Below, one piece after another: positions 44,803 to 52,746 of a stretch of 64,000 bases of DNA. This DNA comes from Desulfobacteraceae bacterium. Its GTDB lineage: Bacteria; Desulfobacterota; Desulfobacteria; Desulfobacterales; Desulfobacteraceae. The stretch is taken from contig JADGFI010000003.1 in the NCBI GenBank assembly GCA_016743945.1, positions 1 through 64,000 of the forward strand, written 5' to 3'. The notes under the pieces are model-generated. The model made no database searches and had not been told where the DNA came from. It saw nothing but the letters and a program-made list of their open reading frames with translations. Every line of letters starts with the position of its first letter. Within the stretch, counting starts at the first letter, position 1. The position numbers and the translations under genes were made by a program.

Positions 44803-47800
44803 TTAGGCGGGAGGGTCTTCCTTGTTTTTGCCATCAAATATTTCTTGTATAAGGGTCAACAGATACCGGTTTGATACCGGTTTTAAAAGACATTTCTGGA
44901 TACCCATCTTGAGCGCCTGTTGTTCCGACGCATCATCAAAGTATCCGGAACATAACAGAACCGGTATATTGGGACAGATTGCCAATATCTTTTCTGCAAG
45001 GTCAGTGCCTTTCATTTTTGGCATGGCCATATCCGTGATAACCAGGTCATAAAAAGTGGGGTCCCTTTGAAACGCTGCCAGGGCTTCTTGGCCATCAGGA
45101 TAAGTGGATACCCGGTACCCGTAATCCTCCAGCGATTCCCGGGTAAATTGACAGATATCAACTTCATCATCCGCAAACAGTATCTTTTCGGTTCCCCCTT
45201 TTAAGGGAAGATCTATCTGTTTCTTTTTATCTATTCTTTTTTTAAGGGATATGGGCAGATAAACCCTCACACTTGTCCCCTGGCCCCGGGTACTGTCAAC
45301 GTGCAAGTATCCCCTGTGTCTTTCCACAATACTCCGGACCAGGGTCAATCCCATACCGGTTCCCTGCCCTTTTTCCCGGGTGGTAAAATAAGGGTCAAGG
45401 GCTTTTTGCAGAATCTTTTGGGTCATACCCTCACCCGTATCCTTAACTTCCAGCATCAGATATTTTCCCGGAATCATTTCAGGAAAAAAGGCTGGGGGTG
45501 AATCCAGCGCCTCTATATCTTGCCCCGATATGATTAAACGCCCCCCGCTCTTCTTCATGGCATGATAGGCATTGGTACCCAAATTCATCACCACCTGGTG
45601 AATCTGGGTGGGATCGGCTTCAACCAGAGAGGTGGAATTAAACTGGTTTTCTATCTCAATGGTCGCTGGCAAAGAGGATCGAAGCAGTTTTAGCACCTCT
45701 GTCATCACCGGCATCAAAGGTATCAAATATTGTTTTTGGTCTGTCTGCCGGCTGAAGGACAAAATCTGTCGAACCAGTTGTGCGGCCCGATGACCACTTT
45801 CCATTATGTGGTCAAGATGGCCTTTTGCCTTTTGTGGGTCATTAATATGTCTTTGGGCCAGCTGGCAGAATCCAAAAATCCCCGACAAAATATTATTAAA
45901 ATCATGGGCGATTCCTCCGGCCAGGGTACCGATGGCTTCATGCTTCTGGGCCTGTAGCAATTGTGCTTCCAGATGTTTTTGCTCGGTAATATCCCGGATG
46001 AATTCAACAATCCCCGTGACCTCTCCTGTTATTGTTTTTTTAATCGGATAATGGCTCAATTCAATAAATCGAAGCCCGGGCCCGGACGCATAGGGAATTT
46101 CATACACCCGTCTTTTGACGTTAGCTGTGACCATACAGCTATCACTCGAACACAGGTCACATTTTTTTTCCTGGTTAAAATAAACCTCATAACACTTTTT
46201 CCCGGTGAGAGGTAATTTATCGGCATGCCAGGCCTCCATCACAGGATTCGTATACCGGATGGTCCGGTCTGTATTTAAAATACTGAGCCCGTCCTGAATA
46301 CTTGCAAAAGTTGCTTCCAACAATTCCTTTTGATCGCTGATTTCCTGGGTTTTTTGATATTCCTGTGTCACATCCCGAAACACCAGAACCACCCCGTTTA
46401 CTTTTCCCTCTGTATCGATAATGGGCGCCCCGGAATCGGCTATCTGATACTCAACCCCGGACTTTGATACCAGAGAGGTATGATTGGCAAGCCCCACAAC
46501 CTTTCCTGTCGTTATTACGCGTTCAACTGGATTTGTTACTTTCTCTCGGGTTTTGGAATGAATAATTTTAAAGACCCTGTCAAGTTTCCTGCCCTTTGCC
46601 TCCTTGACATCCCAGCCAGTCAGTGATTCGGCGACAGGATTCATCCGGGTTATTTTCCCATCACAATCCGTGGCAATCACCGCATCCCCAATGGACTGAA
46701 GGGTCACATGGAGTTTGGCCTCACTTTCCCGTCTCAACACCACATTTATGCCAAGGAAAAACATGAGTATCAAAAGGCAACTCAGTGTCAGTCCAATACC
46801 CCAAAGTTCCCTCTCATAGGCCTGGTAAAGGGAAAACGGTCGATTAATCACAACAGCCGAAAGAGGCAAAATGACGCCATCCAGGCCAAAGCGGACCAGG
46901 GTCTGATAATCAATCATGACCCAGCTAGGACACTCCAGAACCATGGGGGGGATCTTACCGGTTTCAAGGATTTCAAGACAAAGCCGGGCCGCCACATTGC
47001 CCTGCCCCTTTGAAGAGTTCATAGTGCCTCCCATTACCCCGGTGCCCAGATAATGGTCTTCCATGGCATATACCGGCACGGCAGAAACCTTGCTGATCAT
47101 CTGCCCGCTCTCTTCATGGGAATAGTAAACATCCTTTGCATCCCGGTTGAAATTACAGAGCAAAACAGCCTGATCTGGAGACAATCCTGCCAACCGGTCC
47201 AATAATTGTTCTGTTTCAAATTCTGCAAGCCAAACCAGGCTCAATTGTGATTCCAGACCGGCCAGTTCAGACGCTACCTCTGCCCGAATGGCTCGGGCCG
47301 TGGGGGTAGTCCCGGAAACGATGATAAGTTCCCTGAGCCGGGGTTGAAATTTACGAATCAACCCAATTGTCCCCTTGGGATCCAGAACCTGGATCCCCCC
47401 TGTAATTTTCCCATCAAATCCTTGCAGCATATCCGGGCTATAATTATTGATACCGCAGAAGACCACAGGGGTATTGGGGAACAATTCTTTGTGATACAAA
47501 GAAATAAAAGTCAGGGCACTGTTATCTGTCACCACCACTGCATCAACATAATTGGGGGAATATTTTTGCCCAAGAAATGCGGCAAAGGGAATCAGAATCT
47601 CATTGAGAGGAATCCGCTTGGAATCCAGATATTCGGTAAAAATCTCTATATCCCGACGAGGTTCAAAAATTTCCCGAATGCCACTGTCCACTCCCTCGGT
47701 CCAGGTCAGGCCATCATGGTAGGAATGAACGATCAATATTCGAAACTTTTTCTGGTCCACACCCATGGCATTGCAAACCAAAAATCCCCATATAAAAATC

Positions 47801-47844
47801 AGGGCTATGATAATCTTAAAATATCGCGAAATCAAGACTCCCAT
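44803..47844 (-). CDS. Hybrid histidine kinase with ABC-type periplasmic binding sensor
   Basis: 1013 residues from ATG 47844 (a TTG two codons earlier is less likely). After a signal-anchor (about 8-30), the periplasmic part (35-345) is an ABC_sub_bind-like domain with FRILIVHSYHDGLTWTEG, AVVVTDNSALTFISLYH and TPVVFCGINNYSPDML. A membrane segment (about 362-385) follows, then two PAS domains (about 400-510 and 520-640; the second holds CDLCSSDSC, which might bind metal), HisKA with GGIAHDFNNILSGIFGF, an ATPase domain and a receiver with ITDMAMPKMKG. The sensor resembles domains that bind sugars or small organic ligands. Confidence 0.92.
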   Translation of the reverse strand: MGVLISRYFKIIIALIFIWGFLVCNAMGVDQKKFRILIVHSYHDGLTWTEGVDSGIREIFEPRRDIEIFTEYLDSKRIPLNEILIPFAAFLGQKYSPNYVDAVVVTDNSALTFISLYHKELFPNTPVVFCGINNYSPDMLQGFDGKITGGIQVLDPKGTIGLIRKFQPRLRELIIVSGTTPTARAIRAEVASELAGLESQLSLVWLAEFETEQLLDRLAGLSPDQAVLLCNFNRDAKDVYYSHEESGQMISKVSAVPVYAMEDHYLGTGVMGGTMNSSKGQGNVAARLCLEILETGKIPPMVLECPSWVMIDYQTLVRFGLDGVILPLSAVVINRPFSLYQAYERELWGIGLTLSCLLILMFFLGINVVLRRESEAKLHVTLQSIGDAVIATDCDGKITRMNPVAESLTGWDVKEAKGRKLDRVFKIIHSKTREKVTNPVERVITTGKVVGLANHTSLVSKSGVEYQIADSGAPIIDTEGKVNGVVLVFRDVTQEYQKTQEISDQKELLEATFASIQDGLSILNTDRTIRYTNPVMEAWHADKLPLTGKKCYEVYFNQEKKCDLCSSDSCMVTANVKRRVYEIPYASGPGLRFIELSHYPIKKTITGEVTGIVEFIRDITEQKHLEAQLLQAQKHEAIGTLAGGIAHDFNNILSGIFGFCQLAQRHINDPQKAKGHLDHIMESGHRAAQLVRQILSFSRQTDQKQYLIPLMPVMTEVLKLLRSSLPATIEIENQFNSTSLVEADPTQIHQVVMNLGTNAYHAMKKSGGRLIISGQDIEALDSPPAFFPEMIPGKYLMLEVKDTGEGMTQKILQKALDPYFTTREKGQGTGMGLTLVRSIVERHRGYLHVDSTRGQGTSVRVYLPISLKKRIDKKKQIDLPLKGGTEKILFADDEVDICQFTRESLEDYGYRVSTYPDGQEALAAFQRDPTFYDLVITDMAMPKMKGTDLAEKILAICPNIPVLLCSGYFDDASEQQALKMGIQKCLLKPVSNRYLLTLIQEIFDGKNKEDPPA

Positions 47845-47981
47845 ATCCAACGGATAAAATGTACCAATTTATTGTATAGGAAGAACTCTACACACAATTT
47901 CCAGGCATCTCAATGATTTTTTTGACAAAACCCTGCCCATATATTATAAAACATTCTTTTTCTATTAAGTGTGGAGGGATG

Positions 47982-48551
47982 ATGCAGACCGGAAAAGTAA
48001 ATCAGCGAATAACCTATTTCATGGAACAGCGACAAATGGACATGGAGACCCTTTCCCGGGCGACAGGCCTTGACACAGCCCTTCTGGATACCATGCTCAC
48101 CGAAGATGTGTACCCCCCCCTGGGCCCTTTGATGAAAATCGCCAGGGCGCTAGGCGTCCGGCTGGGAACCTTTCTGGATGATCAGGAAAGCTGCGATCCC
48201 TATATCGTCCGCAAAGCCCAAAGGCAGGCAGAATTCAGTGTCCTGGCCGGAAAAAACAAAACCGCTTCCTTAAATTTCTTTGCCCTGGGCAAGGGAAAAA
48301 CCGATCGCCACATGGAACCTTTCTTCGTTGAGATTTTTCCCGAGTCTGCCAGGGAAAAAAAATTATCCTCCCATGAGGGAGAAGAATTCATCGCGGTAAT
48401 CAAGGGCAGCATTGAGGTCCGATATGGCCAGGAAACCCAAATTTTAAATGAGGGCGATTCGGTTTACTACAACTCCATTGTCCCCCATTATGTCAGCTGC
48501 GCCGGGAATGAAAAGGCAGAAATCCACGCGGTCATTTATATACCCGAGTAA
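47982..48551 (+). CDS. XRE-family regulator with cupin domain
   Basis: About 189 residues from ATG 47982. GGAGG at 47973-47977 supports 47982 over the ATG three bases earlier or a farther upstream frame start. N-terminal helix-turn-helix (about 8-65; METLSRATGLDTALLDTML) and a C-terminal cupin (about 115-185) with EGEEFIAVIKGSIEVRYG and LNEGDSVYYNSIVPHYVSC. First of three tandem genes with an acyl-CoA ligase (10-base gap) and a PLP decarboxylase, so it probably regulates them. Confidence 0.9.
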   Translation: MQTGKVNQRITYFMEQRQMDMETLSRATGLDTALLDTMLTEDVYPPLGPLMKIARALGVRLGTFLDDQESCDPYIVRKAQRQAEFSVLAGKNKTASLNFFALGKGKTDRHMEPFFVEIFPESAREKKLSSHEGEEFIAVIKGSIEVRYGQETQILNEGDSVYYNSIVPHYVSCAGNEKAEIHAVIYIPE

Positions 48552-48561
48552 AGGAAAGCAA

Positions 48562-50232
48562 ATGGATACCAACATCGGTTTAAATGATCTGGTCGGCTTA
48601 CAAGAACTAACGCTGGGGCAAATTCTCGACCGGACAGTGGCAAAATTCCCCGACAACGAAGCCATTGTATACCAGGATAGAAATTTTCGGCTAACCTATC
48701 GGCAATTTTCAGACTTGGTGGACGAAACCGCCAAGGGGCTCATGGGACTGGGTATAAAAAAAGGCGAAAAACTAGCCATCTGGGCAACCAATATTCCCGG
48801 CTGGGTGACCCTCCAATTTGCCACGGCCAAAATCGGTGCCGTACTTTTGACGGTGAACACCAATTATAAAACCGCCGAGCTGGAATATTTGCTCATCCAG
48901 TCTGAAGCAGAAAACCTCTTTCTCATTGACGGGTTCCAGGACACGGATTATGTAAATACCGTGTACGAATTGGTGCCGGAACTCAAAACCTGTCAGCGGG
49001 GCAGCCTGTCCAGTCCCAAGTTTCCCCATCTCAAACGGGTGGGATTTCTGGGGCCGGAAAAACACAGGGGCATGTATTCCGTTCCGGAAATCCGTGCACT
49101 TTCGGTGATGGTATCCGACAAGGATTATTTAGATCGTCAAAAAAGTCTAAGCCCCCACGATGTGGTCAACATGCAGTATACCTCGGGTACAACCGGATTT
49201 CCCAAGGGGGTGATGCTCACCCACTACAATATCGGAAACAACGGGTTCTGGATCGGAGAAAACCAGAAATTCACCGAGGCTGATAGGGTCTGTCTGCCGG
49301 TTCCCCTTTTCCATTGTTTTGGCTGCGTCTTAGGTATTCTGGCAGCTGTCAACCACGGCAGTTGCATGGTGATTCTAGAGGGATTTGATCCCCTGCTGGT
49401 CATGGCCTCGGTTGAGCAGGAACGCTGCACGGCATTGTACGGGGTTCCCACCATGTTTATTGCCGTTCTGGACCATCCCATGTTCTCAAAATTTGATTTC
49501 TCCTCCCTGCGCACCGGTATCATGGCAGGATCCAACTGCCCGGTCCACGTCATGGAGCAGGTGATTGACCGGATGAATATGACAGATGTCACCATCTGTT
49601 ACGGCCTGACAGAAGCCTCACCTGTGATGACCTATACCCGGATTGGCGATGATGTTAGGTTAAGGGTGGAAACCGTTGGCCGTGCCCTTCCCCACATGGA
49701 AGTCAAGGTGGTTGATCTGGAAACGGGAAAAATACTTCCTTCAGGGGTCCAAGGAGAGGTGTGCTGCCGGGGATACAACATCATGAAGGGCTATTATAAC
49801 AATCCCGACGCAACAGCCCAGGCCATTGACCAGAACAACTGGCTCCATTCAGGAGACCTTGGCATCATGGACCAGGAGGGGAATCTGTCCATCACCGGCC
49901 GCCACAAGGACATGATCATCCGGGCCGGGGAAAATATTTATCCCAAGGAAATCGAAGAATTTCTCTATCGCATGGATGATATAAAAGAGGTGCAGGTGGC
50001 CGCTGTCCCCAGTAAAAAATACGGGGAAGAGGTGGGGGCTTTCATCATTCTCAAAGACGGCGCAACAATTGAAGCAAGTGAGGTGAGCGATTTTTGCAGG
50101 GGAAAGATCAGCCGGTATAAGATTCCCCGCTATGTTCATTTTGTGGAGAACTACCCCATGACCGCCTCGGGAAAAATCCAAAAATACAAACTGACTGAAA
50201 TGTCGACCCAGATCTGGCCGGACCGGCGCTAA
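48562..50232 (+). CDS. Acyl-CoA synthetase (AMP-forming, medium/long-chain fatty acid type)
   Basis: 556 residues from ATG 48562, which has AAAGGAAAG upstream; the frame is open farther upstream but overlaps the regulator gene. The P-loop MQYTSGTTGFPKGVMLTHYN, the hinge-proximal LHSGDLGIMDQEGNLSITGRHKDMIIRAGENIYPKEIE and the C-terminal lysine in MTASGKIQKYKL are all present. Adenylates then thioesterifies a carboxylic acid with CoA; the closest general type is FadD3/Fcs-like or fatty-acid ligases. Acid substrate unknown. Confidence 0.93.
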   Translation: MDTNIGLNDLVGLQELTLGQILDRTVAKFPDNEAIVYQDRNFRLTYRQFSDLVDETAKGLMGLGIKKGEKLAIWATNIPGWVTLQFATAKIGAVLLTVNTNYKTAELEYLLIQSEAENLFLIDGFQDTDYVNTVYELVPELKTCQRGSLSSPKFPHLKRVGFLGPEKHRGMYSVPEIRALSVMVSDKDYLDRQKSLSPHDVVNMQYTSGTTGFPKGVMLTHYNIGNNGFWIGENQKFTEADRVCLPVPLFHCFGCVLGILAAVNHGSCMVILEGFDPLLVMASVEQERCTALYGVPTMFIAVLDHPMFSKFDFSSLRTGIMAGSNCPVHVMEQVIDRMNMTDVTICYGLTEASPVMTYTRIGDDVRLRVETVGRALPHMEVKVVDLETGKILPSGVQGEVCCRGYNIMKGYYNNPDATAQAIDQNNWLHSGDLGIMDQEGNLSITGRHKDMIIRAGENIYPKEIEEFLYRMDDIKEVQVAAVPSKKYGEEVGAFIILKDGATIEASEVSDFCRGKISRYKIPRYVHFVENYPMTASGKIQKYKLTEMSTQIWPDRR

Positions 50233-50261
50233 TCCAGGGACATAATTTAAGATTGGTAGCC

Positions 50262-51947
50262 ATGAATTTTCCTTCTTCAACCGTTCCGGACACCAAGGTC
50301 CTGGACAAGAATATGGACCCGGCAGACCCCGGGTCACAGTATCTGATCGCTGACTGGAATGCCCTGCAGCGGGTATTTATACGCCCCGAAGACGAGGGCA
50401 GTCGGCAGACCCTGGTCAAATATATGGAACAGATTTTCTTTGGACTCCATGATTTTTTGAACAAACATGTGGGGGTCACCGAAGAGATCAGCCTGGCTGA
50501 ACTGTCCCTGGCCCACACAGATACCCGGATCAACAAAGAACCCTTGAAAAAACTGGCCGATGTGATTGAAGACATTATCCAGGAGATCGCTCCCCGGGCA
50601 GTCAATGTGGCATCCCCCTATTTTGTGGGGCACATGACCTCGGCCATCCCCTTTTTCATGGTCCATCTCAAGGCAATTACCGCAGCATTGAATCAGAATG
50701 TGATCAAGCTTGAAACCTCAAAAATACTCTCTGTACTGGAAAAACAGGTTCTGGGCAAAATGCACCGGATGATCTTTAAACGAGAGCAGGCCTTTTATGA
50801 TGCCCATGTTCAAAACATTGAAACTTCCCTGGGCGTATTTACCACTGGCGGCACCACTGCCAATATAACGGCATTATGGGTGGCCCGAAACCTGGCCCTT
50901 TTGCCCACAGGATCTTTTGCAAGTGTTGAACAGAACGGGATATTTGCAGCCCTCAAGGCTCATGACCTGGAACGAATGGTGATCCTGGTTTCCAGCCGGG
51001 GCCACTTTTCCCTAAAAAAGGCCGGGGGCATCCTGGGGATAGGGAACCAAAACGTCATTTCCATTGAAGAGGATGAAAACCGAAGTATTGACCTAAAAAA
51101 ACTCGAACAAACCATCCAGGCACTCAAGGCAGAAGGAAAAACACGGATACTGGCCATTGTTGGAATTGCCGGGGCCACAGAAACCGGAATCATTGATCCC
51201 TTGCCCCGGTTGGCCGATATCTGCCGGGACCACGGCATTCACTTTCATGTGGATGCCGCCTGGGGAGGGCCTGTACTCTTGTCTGAAAAATATGCCCCGC
51301 TTCTGGAGGGGATCCAGCGGGCCGACTCGGTGTCCATTGACTGCCACAAACAATTTTACATGCCCATGACCGCCGGAATGGTTTATTTCAAAGATCCCGA
51401 AGCCCTGGACCAAATTGTCTACCATGCCCGGTATATCAATCGGAAAGGCTCGGTGGACCTTGGTATCAAAACATTGGAAGGCTCCAGGGAAGCAAATTCC
51501 CTAATCCTGGACTCTGCCCTGAAAATCATGGGGTCAAGGGGATACGGTTTGATGATCGACCACGGAATTGAAACGGCCAGGGCCTTTGCCCGAAAAATAG
51601 AGGCCCGCCCCCTGTTCGAGCTGATCACCCAGCCCTGCCTGAATATCCTGACCTATAGGGCGGTTCCTCTTTTTATCCGAAAACAGCTGGAAACCGCAGA
51701 CGAAATGGAACAATGTCGGATCAATGCCCGGCTTGACCTGCTCAACACCACCCTCCAGCGGACCCAGAGGGAGGCTGGCAAAAGTTTTGTGTCCAGAACA
51801 AGGATAAGAGTAAACCCCAGGGACAACCAGGATGTGGTGGTTCTTCGATCGGTGATAATGAACCCCTACACCACCCCAGAAATTCTGGATGAGATTCTGG
51901 ATGAACAAGAGGCTCTCCTGGCTGATTTGATCAGATCAAATGAATGA
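50262..51947 (+). CDS. PLP-dependent decarboxylase (group II, glutamate/aromatic/aspartate type)
   Basis: 561 residues from ATG 50262. The PLP lysine is in SIDCHKQFYMPMTAGM and the conserved His/Asp sites in STGGTTANITALW-like (FTTGGTTANITAL) and FHVDAAWGGPVLL. Group II enzymes decarboxylate glutamate, aspartate, tyrosine or cysteine sulfinate; the N-terminal 80 residues are long, as in PanP-like proteins. Follows the acyl-CoA ligase by about 30 bases. No pantothenate gene adjoins, so the substrate is not settled. Confidence 0.88.
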   Translation: MNFPSSTVPDTKVLDKNMDPADPGSQYLIADWNALQRVFIRPEDEGSRQTLVKYMEQIFFGLHDFLNKHVGVTEEISLAELSLAHTDTRINKEPLKKLADVIEDIIQEIAPRAVNVASPYFVGHMTSAIPFFMVHLKAITAALNQNVIKLETSKILSVLEKQVLGKMHRMIFKREQAFYDAHVQNIETSLGVFTTGGTTANITALWVARNLALLPTGSFASVEQNGIFAALKAHDLERMVILVSSRGHFSLKKAGGILGIGNQNVISIEEDENRSIDLKKLEQTIQALKAEGKTRILAIVGIAGATETGIIDPLPRLADICRDHGIHFHVDAAWGGPVLLSEKYAPLLEGIQRADSVSIDCHKQFYMPMTAGMVYFKDPEALDQIVYHARYINRKGSVDLGIKTLEGSREANSLILDSALKIMGSRGYGLMIDHGIETARAFARKIEARPLFELITQPCLNILTYRAVPLFIRKQLETADEMEQCRINARLDLLNTTLQRTQREAGKSFVSRTRIRVNPRDNQDVVVLRSVIMNPYTTPEILDEILDEQEALLADLIRSNE

Positions 51948-51964
51948 CTATTTTCACAGCCGCC

Positions 51965-52010
51965 TTGACAAATCCTTTGTGAATTTATATTTTGTGACTG
52001 CTGGTCACAA
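51965..52010 (+). promoter_or_regulatory. Promoter and operator of the TetR gene
   Basis: TTGACA at 51965-51970 with TATTTT at 51988-51993 (17-base spacing) forms a plausible promoter. The perfect inverted repeat TTGTGAC (51992-51998) and GTCACAA (52004-52010) overlaps and follows the -10. Its core reads TGACTGCTGGTCA, close to the palindromes upstream of the RND pump gene, which suggests autorepression. Confidence 0.7.
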
Positions 52011-52027
52011 GATATAAAGGAATACTA

Positions 52028-52636
52028 ATGGGAGTTTCAGACAGAAGGGAAAGGGAGTTTCAACGCAGGGAAGAGGATATTCTCAAGGCCTCCTTTGATT
52101 TGTTCGCAGAAAACGGCATTGAATCGGTCACCATTGATATGATTGCTGAAAGGGCTGAGGTGGGCAAGGGTACCATTTACAAACATTTTATTGGGAAAAA
52201 TGATATTTTTGCCTCTCTGGTTATTCTCCAGGGATATGAATTGATGGATGCCCTGAACAGCTTGGATAAAACCGTTCCCATTATTTCCCAGATCAAAATA
52301 ATGATTCGTACTTTCTGGGAAGTTCATACCCATGACATGAAAAAATTTAAAATCCGGCGAAGATGCGACCAGTTGCTGGTATTAGAAGAGTTGTCCCCCC
52401 CTGTGCTGGCAAAATACACCAAACTCAATGATATGAAAAAAGAATTTGCCCAGGCCCTGTTCCAGCAAGCCATTGATGAAGAAATTTTCATGGATGTGGA
52501 TGTGGACAACCTCCTTATCGCTTCCCTGGGCCTGTATACGGGCATGCTGGATGTTACCCTGGAAGAGGATGTCCAACCGTCGGAAGAGTTATATCTGTTG
52601 CTAAAAAATATGATTTTTAAGGGATTTATGCATTAG
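52028..52636 (+). CDS. TetR-family transcriptional regulator
   Basis: 202 residues. The N-terminal HTH (about 18-65) is ILKASFDLFAENGIESVTIDMIAERAEVGKGTIYKHFIGKNDIF, complete. The C-terminal ligand-binding part contains a long acidic segment and no known specificity motif. It lies 17 bases after a strong operator and 110 bases before the RND pump gene, so it is the likely repressor of the pump operon. Confidence 0.93.
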   Translation: MGVSDRREREFQRREEDILKASFDLFAENGIESVTIDMIAERAEVGKGTIYKHFIGKNDIFASLVILQGYELMDALNSLDKTVPIISQIKIMIRTFWEVHTHDMKKFKIRRRCDQLLVLEELSPPVLAKYTKLNDMKKEFAQALFQQAIDEEIFMDVDVDNLLIASLGLYTGMLDVTLEEDVQPSEELYLLLKNMIFKGFMH

Positions 52637-52682
52637 GTTCAAGGGGGGCAGCACCTGGAAAATATATTTTTTACATTTTTAA

Positions 52683-52712
52683 TGACTATAAGTCACGAAT
52701 AGACTATTAGTC
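52683..52712 (+). promoter_or_regulatory. Tandem operators upstream of the RND operon
   Basis: TGACTATAAGTCA (52683-52695), a perfect 5-3-5 palindrome, and a second site (52702-52712, GACTATTAGTC) centred 18 bp away. They match the core of the TetR-gene operator. They fall about 40-60 bases before the pump start, where a promoter would be. Confidence 0.75.
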
Positions 52713-52746
52713 ATATTTTTTATTGAAATAACAGTGAAAGGAAATC

